From an uncultured Robinsoniella sp. (GTDB taxonomy: Bacteria > Bacillota > Clostridia > Lachnospirales > Lachnospiraceae): a DNA stretch of 64,000 nt. Where the stretch lies: the NCBI GenBank assembly GCA_900540475.1, contig UQGG01000030.1:23946-87945 (forward strand), read 5' to 3'. This document shows positions 26,694 through 41,600 of the stretch, piece by piece; positions within the stretch are counted from its first letter, which is position 1, and the number at the start of each line of letters is the position of its first letter. Below the pieces are notes generated by a model, which saw only the letters and a program-made list of their open reading frames with translations, was not told the DNA's origin and did not search any database. A program made the position numbers and the translations under genes.

Positions 26694-29600
26694 ATGATGC
26701 CATTTATGCACAGGTACAAGAAAAGGGTTAAAAATAAAAAGGGCTTTACAATTACTGAATTAGCCGTAGTTTTAGGTGTGCTTAGTATATTGATTGGAAT
26801 TGTTGCATTTAATGCAGTGAGAATTGCTAATCAGGCATACATGGCGAGGGCAGATGATACTGCTCAGGTAATTTATATGGCGATGCAGTCTTCGCTGACA
26901 GATCTGAAAGTTCAGGGCAAGTTTGATGAAGAGTTTTCAAATGCAAACCGGGGAACGGAATTCTTTGATGTTCCCGAGGAGGCGATTAAGGGAGGTACTG
27001 TGGATGGAATTGATTATCCCGGTGTTACATTTCCTGGTGTTGCTGAAGGCAGTGCAGATGAGGCCGCAAAAAAACAAGAACTGATCGATTCAAAAAATTT
27101 AGTTTACATGGAATTGAGCAAAGATGACTCGGAAGAATCTGCTTTGCTTTACCGTCTGTTAGAACCTTATATCAGTGATAAGAGTATTCTCGATTACAGC
27201 ATTCTGGTAGAAGTTAATCTAAATAATAAAACGGTTCGTTGTGCATTTTATTCCGAACGTACAGACAGCTTATCTTATAATGAAACAAGTTTAAGCGAAA
27301 GTGTACTAAAGAGTAAAGAAAATGTACTTCTGAGGGACCGGGGTGCCCTGGAAGATAAGAGACAGGGCTACTATGGCGCTCAGGGGATTGGAGAAGCGGA
27401 AAATTTAGGGCTTTTGGAGAATGCATATGTAAAAGTTAATAATGATGATATGCTTACCATTGAGTGGGGAGAAATCGGTCCGGTAAATGATGCAGGTGGA
27501 GTTACCGATGATAAGAGGAAAAAATTCATCAATATGACTTATGATATATCCATTGTAAATGCTGTGGATACATCGAAGGTTTATTATAAGATAAAAGACG
27601 TTACCGCATATAACAGCGGAGATACCTATATAACGCCCGGAAGCACTGTAACTACGGAAGCATCCGGTGATGTTCGCGGTCCGATGCCGGTTTACGATCT
27701 ATATTCTTATGATAAAAATAAAGGCGTGAATAACGCTCTGAAAACGAATTTAATGGTTCCTTTTTATACGGAAGAACTCCAGGGAGACGGATCAATGAAG
27801 AGCTATGACGGTTCTGATCCGACAAGTACCTTCAAACACCGGCTGTCATACTATGTACCTGCGGATAAAGCAGGAGATAAACAATATGGAGTATTCCGGC
27901 TTGTTCTCGACAGCATATCGGATGACAGTGATGATAAATTATCGGTCAATAAAAAATATCCCTCAATACCATGGAATGAAAACTTTAAAGTCATAGTAGA
28001 AGGAAAGTATAAAGGTGAAGGATTTACCGGATCCATGAATGTTTCATCAGGAGAAGAAAATGCCTATACGGAAGCAAAGACCGTCAATCCGGCAGAAAAC
28101 ATCTATGTAATGGGTGTGCGTGGCGGTACGGTCTGGGAAGAAGCGAAAGCGTATCTGGCTAACAGGGAGAACCGGAACTTATCTAATATGTGGTACGGTT
28201 TAGGATATGCAAGACACCTGAGTAATCTTCGGTACATACTGAATGATAAAGCAGATCCCACAGATCCGGCTTATGTGCAAAGCAAAGCCGGCAATTTCCA
28301 GAACTTTATGCTGAATGATGACATTGACTGGAGTTTACAGAAGCTTGGAAGAGAAGAGGTTTCACAGCCGGGAGGTGGTAACAAAGTATATCACCGGCTG
28401 GTAGTGTCAAATGCGTCGGGAAATGATCTGACTACAACAGATGTCTCAAAACTGCGGATTTTACAGCCCATATCGGCAAATAAACAAAATGCAGCAGAGG
28501 CAGACAGAACAGAAGGATTTGAAGGATCATTTACCTCAACGGTTAAAAAAGATACTGCCGGGAAAATTGAATACCAGAAAAGGGCGGACGGAACGGACCT
28601 TGAATATGAAGTTACGGATTCCCTTGGTGTGACAAAAAAGGAAAAAATCCCGGTTTATCAAAACTATAAATTATCAAACTTAAAAATAAGCAATACGTAT
28701 ACAGATCCGCTTAATCCAGCAGATTTAGCAAAAAACAATCGCGTGGGACTGTTTGAAATTATTGGAAAACAGGGAACCATTAAGAACTTTACCATTGAAG
28801 GAATCACGGCTTACGGAAAAGATTATGTAGGCAGTGTTGCCGGTGAGTTTCAGGGATTTGGTAAGAATATTACACTCCTGAAAAATGAAAAAAATAATTA
28901 TCACACGAAAATGGTAGAATCAGCAAGCGGCGTGAAAAGTGAAGAGCGCCTGAAGGATAGCGGCGGAAACGAAATTGTTTTAAAGCCTTACAAATATGAA
29001 GCAGCAGATCCAAAATTTAGCGGAAACACGATAAAGGCAGAAGGCAATTATGCCGGAGGAATCGCAGGTATGCTGACGATTGGAGATCCAGCTGTTATAG
29101 GGGATGGAAAATCAGGTGTATTAGTAGATACCGCAAATGGAAATCGTTTTATCAGTCTGTATGATGGTAAGATTGACGAAGTGAATCAAACCCAGAAGCC
29201 TGCCCTTGGAAATGCCAGCCGAAAAGATCTAAATGGTATATCCGTAAAGGCAGATAATAATGCCGGAGGAATCGCCGGTGTTGCAGATAAAAAGACAGTC
29301 ATAACGAAAGCGGTTAACACCGGGGAAGTTACAGCTGAGCAGTATAATGCCGGAGGAATCGCCGGAAGTATTGAAGAAGGAAGCACTTTTTCCGGACTCG
29401 ATAAAACCGCAGGTTCAACAGATGAGCAGTATGTTATCCGGAATTACGAGTATGTTACGGGTACCGGGACGACTGCAGTGAAGACTTACAAAAGTGAATA
29501 TTCCAATTATGGAATTATTCAGGCTGAAATAAATGCCGGGGGAATTACAGGTTCTGTAGAGGGACCGTTGAATCCAAAGCAGCATTATGATGTGGTAATA

Positions 29601-32600
29601 GAAAATACAGCAAATGCCGGTCCGGTGTTGGCAACAGGCAGTTATGCCGGAGGAATTGCCGGACAGATACAGGGTTATCAGGTAACCCTGCAGAATGTGG
29701 TAAATAAGGCCGATGTGGCTGCTATTGATTCCACAGTGACCGGTGGAGCGGGAATAATAGGGTATGCCGGAGGTATTACAGCTGCTGCGGGCAAAGAGTT
29801 TAAATTAAGCGGAGCTGTGAATCTGAAAACGGAGACAGGAAAAATCATTGAAGATATTAAAATCGGAGGTGTGCCTGTTATGAAACCCGGTATTTCAGCG
29901 GTATCGTATGCCGGAGGAATTATAGGATTGGCAGATGATCGGGTGGAAATATCGAACCTTTTATTACCTTATAATATTGGAAACCTGACGGCAAATACCA
30001 TTATTCAGGTCAGCAACAGTGCGAATATAACAACCAAGGGCAGTTATGCCGGAGGGATCGCCGGTGCTTTGACAAAAGATGTAACGCTTAATGTGGGAGG
30101 AACTACCCAGGCGCAGGAAAAACCGGTCTATAATGAAGGAACGGTTAGTGCCGGGGACAGTTATGCCGGAGGAATCACAGGTGTGGCAGCCGGTAAAGTT
30201 GAGATTAAAAATGTGGAGAACCGTTATAATACGGTGACGAAACCTAAGATTGAAGCTGTCGGCAGTTATGCCGGAGGAATCGCAGGCAGTGTCACTTCCG
30301 AAGCAGATGCAGACTTGTTCCCGGGAGCCACCGAATCAACAGATACCGAGGTAGAGATTCTAGTCTTAAAAAGTCTGCCGAGTATTTCGGTAGATCCTAC
30401 AACAGGTGTAGTAGATCCTGTTCTGGGGTATTACACAAATACAATGCCGGTTAGCACAACCGGTATATCCGGCAATAATGCCGGAGGTATTGCAGGAAAA
30501 CTAAATACCACAGGAGTAATCAGAAATGTATTTAATGCCGGAGCGGTAACCGCATCACAGGCAAATGCCGGAGGAATCGCGGGTTACATCAGTTCAGCAG
30601 TTACGATTACATATGATGAAAAATTAATAGAAGCAAGAATGAATCATGCCAACTCTATGGCCACGAACGAAGGGTCTGTAAATGCATACAGAAATGCCGG
30701 AGGAATCGCAGGAAATATTTCAGATGGGGATGCAGTTATTCATAATGCATTTAACCGTGGAAATATTACAGCAACTGGTGAAGATGCCGGAGGAATTGCA
30801 GGACTGATCCAGGAGAGACAGCCAAGGGGTACCAACGCACTGCCGGACAAATTTATTCTGGCATACAGCCAAGATATCTTAGATAATGTTGTGATACCGG
30901 CGGAAGCAGGTAAAGGTATTTTTTATACGAACAGCGGCTCGGTACAAGCGGCAAATAATGCCGGAGGAATTATTGGTGATTCCCATGCAGATGTAAAAAA
31001 TGTGTTTAACCGGGGATCGGTAAGTACACGTATCGATGGAAATGCCGGAGGTATCGTGGGCAATATGAACAGGGATACAGCAACTGCTGCATTGCCAATG
31101 GTTATATTCAATGAAGGGTATCTTGCAAAGCGTTTGATATCCCGGGCAGAAGCAGGAGCAGTGCCGATCTATAATAATGCCGGATATGTATGGGCGAATA
31201 CTGAAAATGCTGGAGGAGTTGCAGGGCACAGTGAACACACAGATATTTTAAATATGTTCAACTGTGGAAATGTAACTGCTTATACCTACAGTGCCGGAGG
31301 ACTTGCCGGAAGTATTACCGAAGGAAACATCCGTCATGATGCGGATGTAGCCGAAAAAGTTTTTGCCGGCAGGATATTTACCAATCAGGGTAACATCACA
31401 GCGTCAATAGATAACGCAGGAGGCGTGGTTGGCGCAGGTGTAGATACGAATATTAACAATGTATTTAACAATGGTACTGTCCAGACTTCCAATAGAGATA
31501 ATGCCGGAGGAATTGCCGGTGATCTAAAGGGTGATATGCAGAATATTGCCATCAGTGTAGACGCTGCAATTGCAATAAGCATGTTAGAACATGGCATGTA
31601 TACCAACCAGGGAAATATTACGGCAAGAAACAGTAATGCCGGAGGTATTGTGGGAAGAGCAGCAAATGCAGTATCGATAACGGATACTTACAATACCGGT
31701 ACAGTAAAATCGTTATACAATAGCAACGCCGGAGGAATTGCCGGACAGGTGATCGGAGAAATCCAGATCGAGAGCAGGGAAGCTACGGCTTCTAAAACCC
31801 TGGAGAAAAAAGTAAGTACCAACCAGGGAAATATTACTGCGAATCAGAGTAATGCAGGAGGTATTGTCGGAAGTGCAGAAGGCCATGTGACAATCAGAGA
31901 TGTATTCAACCGGGGAACCGTAAATGCAGCTGTCGGGAATAATGCCGGTGGTGTAGCAGGATTTTTAAGCGGAAAAGGAACGATTGAACATCGCAAAAGC
32001 ATTGTCATTGGAGGCATAGGCAACCCGGACAGCGTCCTGAATGATTACTTTATGACCAATCAGGCAAGCGTCACCGCAGGCGGAGACAATGCCGGAGGAA
32101 TTGCAGGTAAAGTAGTCGGCGTTGGTTCAGCAGATGCAGACAGAGCAATTATAAAAGATGTCTACAGCGGAATTTCAACAGCAGCAGGAGCTACGCCGCT
32201 GAGCATAAACGCCAGAAGCAATGCAGGCGGTGTGGTAGGCAGACTGATCGATACTGATATTAACAATGACGTCAGTGTAGATACAGCAATCAGTAAAGGA
32301 ATTTACACAAATAACTCTACGGTAACAGCAAGCCGCAGCAATGCCGGAGGAATTGTCGGCAATGCGGATGGCAGGGACAGAGCAGATGATAGATTTAATT
32401 ATATGTCATACGCTTCCGTAGACAGTATAAAGACAGGTTCCGGACTGGAACAGAACAGTTTTAACATCTCTGATGTTTATAACGCAGGAAATATTACTGC
32501 AGGAAGCCTGAATGCCGGAGGAATCTTCGGTATAGGCGGAGACGGAAAGTACAGCAATAAAGAAAACCGAGTGGTAGACATGATTGCAAAAGGTATGAGT

Positions 32601-35600
32601 ACGAATACGGGAAATGTCAGGGCAAATACTGCAAATGCCGGAGGAATCTTCGGTTATGCCAGTGAAAAGTTTGAGATTTCCGCTTCCGCGAAAGACTATC
32701 AGGGAAATGATACAGATGCAGATATTACCGATCTGTTTAACAGAGGAAAAATCAGTGCGCAGTACAATGCCGGAGGAGTAGCAGGAAAAGCAGTTAAGCT
32801 GGATCTGAAATATTCCAAAAAAGTATTGACAGATGCTGCGAATGCAAAAGATCCTGATAATTTCCTTTTTACAAATACAAATCAGGTATCCGCGGATTAC
32901 GACAACGCCGGAGGAATCATCGGTGATGCAAACATCTGTATTTTACAGGATGTATTTAACAGCGGTATGACAGGAACTTATGAACAGGTCCAGAATAGCG
33001 GTGCCCAGGGAGTTATCAGTGCCGGTCAGGACAATGCAGGAGGTCTGGTGGGAAGAGCAGATGCAATGAGCATTTCTTATTCCAAATTAATATCTGACCA
33101 GATCATAAATAATCGTGCATATGTCTACACCAACCTGGCTAATATACGTGCAGGAAGGGATAATGCCGGAGGAATCATTGGTAACGGAAGAGGAAGCGTG
33201 CAGCTGCTGGATACCTATAATATGGGTCAGATCACCGCAGGAAGAAATAACGCCGGAGGAATAGCCGGTCAGTTATATGATAAGGGAACTGGAGATATTG
33301 TCAGCGATAAAAAAGACAGCGCAGACAAAGATGTGGCAGACTTAAGCGGAATTGATGTGAAATTAAATCAAACCGTAAAGGCAGAAGATACCAATATAGA
33401 CGGTACTGCCGTAAAGGATCTGAAAAAAGCCAAAAAAGTCAGCTATATTACCTATCAGACGATTACAACAGGTCCGGATACGCCGGACGCACCTTATCAA
33501 AACCGTTATACCAATGCACCGAAAGCTGCAACAGTAAAAGCATCGGCAGCGGATAATATAACGGCAGGTAACAACAATGCCGGAGGTATTGCAGGATATA
33601 TTACTGGTAACCCGGGAAATATCCGCGTTGAAAACACCTTTAATACAGGTGCCGAAAAGAGCGGCAATGCAATCTGCGGTATTCGTGCGAAAAACAGCAA
33701 TGCCGGAGGTTTGGTGGGAAATTCAGTTTATGCTGATATTACCTACACATTTGATATAAATCCCGGACCGTCGAATCTGAATACTACAGATAAAGGCGAT
33801 CACAGTACATTTGCACCGGCGTTCAATGATGAAGCAGTACGTAAAGATCCGTATGCAATCCCCATTGGCGGAAGTATGACCGGACTTCACATGGTTGCCA
33901 ATAATGCCCAGGTAAGGGCGAGTTCCATAGACAAAGGTGCCAGCCAGACAACTGCTCAGGGATTGGTTGACTTCAGTACAGGAGACCAGTATAACCTGAC
34001 CAGCCAGAATGCAGGCGGTGCAGTTGGATATATGGAAGGCGGCAGAATTGAAAGAGTTTATTCGCTGAAAGGAGAAGTTGTTTCTCCGGAAAATGTAGGC
34101 GGAGTAGTAGGATTTGCAAAGAATGCACTTGTGAAACAGGTTACCAGAATGGATGGAGAAGACATATCTCTTACGACGAAAGTTGCAAAGGGAAGCGGAA
34201 ACTTTATTCAGAGGGGAAGCCGGAATGTGGGCGGTATCATCGGTTATGCCTATGATGGAACTCAGGTACTGGATACCCGTAATTACAACAGTGTAACCGG
34301 GAGAACAAATGTAGGCGGTATTATTGGATATGCAGGAACAAGCGTGGAAGTTACGCTTGCCCAGAATCTAAAAGCTGTTAACGGAAAGGCATACAGCGCA
34401 GAGGATTTGAAAACGGATACTGCATCCATAACTTTACCGGGCTATGAATCTGCACAGCTTGATAAGAGTAATGCAGACGGAAGTTATATCGGAGGAATTG
34501 TGGGCAGGGGTGATAATAGTGTTATTGTCACAATGAGTAAAAACGACCCGCTGATTACCGAAGAATTTAAAGATTTACAGGAAGATGCGAAGTTTGCCGG
34601 GAAGTATACCCTTGGAGGAAACCCATCTAACGCAGTCACTGGAAAAAGCTATGTAGGCGGTATCACAGGAGCATACGGTATTATCAATTATACAGTCAAT
34701 ACCGGGCAGATATCTGCGGTGCAGCGTGCAGGCGGTATCAGCGGAAGCGGGTACCGGATTACGAATACATACAACACAGGTGATGTGATAGGTGAAAACA
34801 GGGTGCTCTACATCCATGATGTAGGACACGTACCGGGAAATTCCACATTGACAGAATATACACAGGCGACACATATCGGCGGTATAGCCGGAGAGCTTGG
34901 AGAACGTACCGGCACCGGAATTGTTCAAAAGCCGGAGACAGGCGTCTATATACAGAGTGTATTCAACAGTGCGCAGATTGTCAGAGGAGCCAGTTACATA
35001 GGCGGTATTGCAGGTTATGCAGTCGGTCCTGTGGACGTATCCTATAACAGTGCAACAATATCTGCAAAACAGACGGATACCGGACTGGATGACCTGGGTG
35101 TATCCGGAACAAAAGTAGGCGGACTGGTGGGCGTAATGGCTCAGGACCGCAGCAAGACCATAAAAATAACAAACAGCTATAACACAGGAGAAATAATAGG
35201 TACCAACGACCGTGGAACCCTGATTGGATTCCTGGAAGGATATACCGATGAAGTAATTAAATCAGAACGTATAGAAAACAGCTATTATCTGAGTGACAAT
35301 GAACTGAAATACTGGAATAGTTCTACGTCACAGATCGATTCCACCTTCAACTATGGGTTAAAACCGATTTCACTGCCAAGCAGTACAGACTATGATACAT
35401 TTGTACAGAAGACGCAGCAGTTGAAAAAGGATGGGGATCCGGTGGATCCTGCAACTCCGTTAGATGAAAAGAGAACGGACAGTGAATACGGACTGCGAAA
35501 TTACAGCAATATGGTGCGCCAGTATGCGAAGGTAAACTCCAGCGTCAGCGTATCCATGGAGTATCCCGCCAAAGGAGAGGAAAATCTAAAAGCTCCTCTT

Positions 35601-38600
35601 AACAATAAGATCACAGGAACCGGCTCGGCAAATGTGGCAGCTTCTTCAGGCAGCCTTGCAGCCCAAAAGGTAAGATCGGCTAAATTTGTATATCCGTGGA
35701 CAGAGGATGAATTAACTCTGGGAATGGATTATGAGTTTCCACAGCTGGATCTGGCAGGTGCTTCTTTAGATGACAGCGGTATCAGCGAAGTCAGCCTGGG
35801 CAGCTTTACAACAAATGGAGGCCAGGCACTGCCTGGTAATAACCAGTCGTTTACGTCACTTGACAATACGAAGGTTTCCTATTATTACAACTATTGGCCG
35901 ACAAAAGCGGTTGATTATATGCAGTCTTCCGTAGAATACGATGACGGAGGAAACGATGATAACTCTGCATACACAGACGGCACCTGGACAGCAGATAACA
36001 CGAATAATACCGGAGTAGCAATTAAATTCAGAGATAATGACAAATATCCGGTGAAAAGAGTGACCCAGGAAAATGTGGATTTAGTTGCAAAGTTCAAACT
36101 GAGCAGCGGCGCATTGCCAAGCTATATGAATTTCTCCGTCTATGACGGACACAGCAGAGGAACCTATAATTATAATAATACAGTCTTTACAAATACGATA
36201 TTGCCAAAATCGCCGGTTAAAGTTTATACACTGGCTAAGGCATCCACTTATGAGTATGACGTCCCCAGTAAAAAACAGGATATTATGGTTAACGGGGAAT
36301 TGTATTATTTCTATGCAAAAGATACGGCAGGAAACGATCCGGATAAATTCGATTCTGTAGATGATATTACGGTATCCGTAAATCTCTCAGGAGCAACAAA
36401 TATGACAATCCGGGTAAATCTTCCTTGTGAAGAGATGGATTCCTATCTGCCGGCTTCCAGCGGTTATTTTACCATGGAGGCAACCAAGATTTACGATAAG
36501 GAATTAGGGATCAAGCCGGAGAATTTAGCGGCGTATGACAGAACCAGCAGAATGTTCAGTATGCATTTTTCTAATACTGAAATAGATGATGTTCATAATG
36601 ACAGTATATTGGATGAAATTCCGTCTCTTGATTTTGATGATCTGGATGATCTGGAATATTATCCACAGACTACAGCGGCTTTGGGAAGTACACTGCTTGC
36701 CGAAGATGAGGCAGCAGCTGAGCCGGATACCTACCGGGTAGAGACAGAGAACAAGCTGCAGATCCGGAATGAACGCCATTTATATAACATGAACCTGGGT
36801 GAAAACATGGGTTATGCGGCAATCGGAAGTTCCTATCTGAAATATCTCACAAGAGATATCGAATTAATGAATAATGTCCAGTTATCTACAAGTGATGACG
36901 GATACAATGGATTTGTAATTGGTGCATCCAACAAGCGTATGTACCGTATGACGGGCTCTCTGGACGGAAATGGTTATACCATTGGAAGAATCAGGGTAAA
37001 CCGTATACAAAATCCCGGTAATTTCGAGACCGGGGTATCCATACCGAATACACATTATGCTCTGATTTATGATTTGAGCGGCGGTGTAGTGAAGAATTTA
37101 AATATCGGAAGTGACAGCAAGATTGTTGCAGATGAAGCAGCAGGGCTGGCATACTTTGTAAGTAATGGTAGAACAGCTCAGAACCCCGATCCTTATCAGG
37201 ATTACGACAATGCTTTATTTGAGAACTTAAGTCCGCAGCTGCCGATAGAAACCGGCGCAGATGCAAAAATTTATGATACAAGAGTGTCTGCAAGGATAAG
37301 TGCCGACAGGGCAGGAGGTTTTGCACTGTATACGGCGAGACGTTTCAGCGGAAGCGGGGATGTTCCAACAACAGCTTCCGGAAGAGAAGCAGTCAAAAAA
37401 GCGGTTACTTTTACAGATGATAATTTTGCCGGAAAGATTAACGGCATCTATGGAGGAAATGATCCATTTATGAGTGCCGGAGATGCACTGGCCAGAAATT
37501 CATCTAAATCCGCAGGTATATTATTATTTGTCTCCGGAAACCGGAAGTCAGAAGATATTGACGAGACGAAGCCAGGTTTGAATTTGTATCCAAATTACAG
37601 AACCGAGGCGGAAGTAAATGGCTGCCAGGTAGACAGAGAAGGCTATGTATTTGCAAATAACGTATCCGCCGGAATGATATGCGAGGCCTTATATCCCCAG
37701 AACCGGGTTGGTCAGATCGGTACAATCCGTAAATCATCCAATAACGGGGCAGTCGTTGCCCATGAACAGGCAAACGGCATCACACAGGGTATTGTCAGCT
37801 TTGGTACGGGTGATACCGTACAGCAGGACAACTGTAGAAATGAAAGCAGGATACAGGTTACTTATTCATATAATAACGGTATCGTACAGACGCCGGACGG
37901 CAACGGACTGGCAAGCGGAATCGGAAACTATGTAAGTGAAGCTTCTTATTGTACGAACAATGGAAGTGTATTTGGAAAAATTGCTTCCGGAATCAGTAAC
38001 TATGGAGATAAGCATACCGTTGTAGACCTCTGTGTCAATAATGGTTATGTACAGGGAACGCTGGCAGCAGCAGGTATCGTGGCAGTTCCTTCCGGGTATG
38101 GCGGAACAGCTGTACCAAATCAGGATGTCCAGCTGAAACTGAGCAACTGCTACAACACAGGAAATGTCGCAGTCACTACAAATACGGATAATAAAAAGGC
38201 AATTGAAAATTCTTATGCCGGAGGTATCGTAGCTTATGCATCCAGTCCTAAACCGGACAGCTACAGCTGGGATACATTAAAACCAACAGATATTACGGAT
38301 AACGATGACAGAAAGACCATTATCAGTAATTGTTACAATGTAGGAACCGTTCACTATATCAAAGATTACACTGCGGATTCTTATATTTCAGGTACTTTCT
38401 CAGACAATAACCGGAATATCGGCGGAATAGCCGGTGGAGGATTAAACCGATTTGTAGATATACAAAACTGTTACAGCCTGTCAGATCCGGAACTCAGTAT
38501 CAAACAGCTTCACCAGGCTTACAAGCTGGTAATCAATGGAGCAACAACGAATTTTAACTGGAATCAGGTAGTAGTAAATCAGGATCCTGACGCAAAAGGT

Positions 38601-41600
38601 TATAATTACAAACTGGATGCGGTTGGAAACACAACCTATGGAAATAACGTAACAACAATGACTTATATGGATATGATGTCCGGAGATAATTTCAAAGGCT
38701 TTGACCCGGATGTCTGGACTCTGGATAATCAGACCAGGGACGACGATGGAGATCTTCTGTATCCATTCCCACAGTTTGTGAAGAGACAGCAGGTACCGGA
38801 ATACGTTGGGGATCAATACCTGGCTGATAAACCAGATTTTGCATTCAACACAGACTTTAATAAACGCAAGAACAATATTGATATAGAAACTCCGAAAACC
38901 ACGATAGAAACTGCACAGGTTACAGTGAAAGACGCTGTGTCCGGTACAATCAGCTATCAGAGTACACCTTCCAATTATTCAATTCAGATAGGCGGATATG
39001 ATCCGGCAGCCTCTTATCAGGTCACAATCTATGATGGTGATGCCTATGAGAAGGCAGATTATGCGCCGGTTATCATCCGGAAATTTGAAATAGCACCGGG
39101 AGGAGCGGTAACTTCAGGCGGTAAACTTCCGAATTATGAGTCTACCACCACTACAGAGGGAACAATGAAGTTCTTTAATCCGGCAAATGTAGTATTTAAC
39201 GCAGGAACAGGGACGCTTCAGATTCTTGATGAAGAAGAAACCGGCTGGTATATGCCAAATAAGGGATACTACACAGCAATTGTAACAAAATCAACCGGAA
39301 ATGCCACGACAGCGGATATAGAATCTAAAGTCAGTGATTTCCCGGATAAAAAAGGAACGGTAAATGGTATTGCCAAATCCGCAATAAAAGGAAACACCTC
39401 TGAGCGGTTCCAGGTACATTTTGGAGGGGATAATGCTGACGGAAGTAATATTGATTCCCAGACAACCTTCTTTGGTCTGCTTCCAACCGGATATTCTTAC
39501 GGTACACAGGCGAAGCCTTACTATGTAACAGACCAGTACAGCATAATCGGCATGACAACATCCGGTATTGCACAGGATGCCACAACAGGGCGTTATTACA
39601 GGCAGACAGAAAATTTTACAATCAATCAGCCGTTCTATGAAATGTTTGAGTTTAACGGTGATTATGATGGCGATGGTCATAAGATCACTCAGGACAACAA
39701 AGATATTGGATTTATATCCTATTTAAGAAGTAAAGATAAAGCGTCATTTACAGCCAGTGTACATGATTTACAGATGCAGGTTAATGCAACGGATACGTCC
39801 GGCAAAAAGCTTAAGAACCTTGGAAAATACCAGGAAGCATCCAACTATACGGCAAACCTCGGACTGATTGCAGATTATGCGGACGATGCGTGTCTGGATA
39901 AGATAACGGTAAGCGGAGAGGTACGTGCCCAGGGATTTAACAGCCTTGCTAATGTAAAGAAATACTTAAATAACAGTTATACACTTGGCGGTGTGGCTGG
40001 ATTTATCAGAGATTCAGAAGTAACAGATACAAGAAATAACGCGACCCTTGGAGTTAATTTAAGCAGGCCGGAAGCAGATGTTCCACTTGGAAATGGGGAC
40101 ACCCTGAAAGTGAAATACGATCTGCCGGCAGCCCTCAGTATAGAAACAGCCGGAATTGCGGCGTATGCAAAAGATACGAAATTCGTGAAAGTTTCCAATA
40201 ATGGTGAAATTATCGCCAGCCAGGGAAATCATCACGCGGCAGGTCTGGTGCATACCATGGAAGGAAGTAAATCACAGATTTCCCAGAGTATGAACGGCGG
40301 TTATATCAGAGCTCACAACGGAACAGCGGCAGGACTTGTAAAAGATTTAAGAAGCGGTCAGATCAAACAGGCATACAATACCGGTAAAGTAACGGCACTT
40401 GCAGTTGCTTCGGCCGGAGGCAGCGGAACCGCAGTTGGTATTGCCGCAGATGTTGCAGGCAGTGTTACGGAAGTTTATAACGCAGGATTTGTAAGCGGAA
40501 AATATCAGGGAAGCTTATCCAGGAACAAAGGATCCAGAGGGCGGTTTACAAAAGCATATTACCTGAAGGATGAAAATTTCTACTGGGGAGATTCCACACA
40601 GCTGCCCGGATTGCCGGGATCCATGGTGGTGACAGACGATAAGGATCTGGAACTGTACCTGGGATTTGGCAGGGCACCGAATGAATATTGGGCTTTCGCA
40701 GACAACAAACACGAAGATTATGTGACAACACCGGCAGACCCGGACAATGGTATTGACGAGGTATACCAGGATACCTACGCACTGACTTATGCAGAAATCA
40801 CGGATGCAGCCGCAATGGCAGCAAAGGGATTCGATATGACAACAGGAAGTGCGGACAAGACCTGGAAGCTGGATCCGAATCCGGCGAATGATACCATTAA
40901 CAGCAGTAACCTCTTATTGAGGGACTATGCAAAAGATCCATATCCACTGCCGCAGTTTACGCAGTATGAACATAAGACCAGAAAAGACTTAAACTTCCCG
41001 CTTCTGTTCGGAGCGGCACAGGAAACAGGGAAGACGCCGTATGGAAGCAGCGATAAGAAGCTGAAATACGAACCGTATGACCCAGTGGTTGACAAAGGGA
41101 AAACTGAAACTTTCAAGGATACCATCAAGGTAGATCTGAATAATGTAAGTACCACAGCCAGATATAAAGTCCTGGTTTATGAAGGAGATGCGATTGCAGA
41201 GGATGTTAAGAAACAGGAGAAACAGAAGCTATTCGTTACCATTGAAAAGAAATATGTGGATCTTCGGAATCCGGGTAACCTGTCCAATATCAGTAATTTG
41301 AACAATATGCAGTACAGTAAGATTTATGCAGACGGACAGAGCGGATACTATTATGAAGTCCTGGTAAGGGATGGATATGGAAATGAAGTACCGGCGATAT
41401 TTGCCAATAAAGAATTTGTTAATAACAAAAATGAGATTTTACTGAACAACAATGTATTAGACAGGCTGGAAGAGCCTCAGAAGGACAAGCCATATTACAG
41501 TGCAACAGTAGTGGAATATCAGGTTCCGGGCAAGGAGCAGACAGATGAAAACAACTTCTACTCTAAGTTCAGCCCGCATTTTGCGAAAGCAACAGAGACG

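Noticed and set aside
29047..35130. Glycine-rich repeats of the giant protein as RTX calcium-binding repeats
   Set aside because: The motif NAGGIAG lacks the GGxGxDxUx Asp pattern and fits GLUG-type rungs instead.
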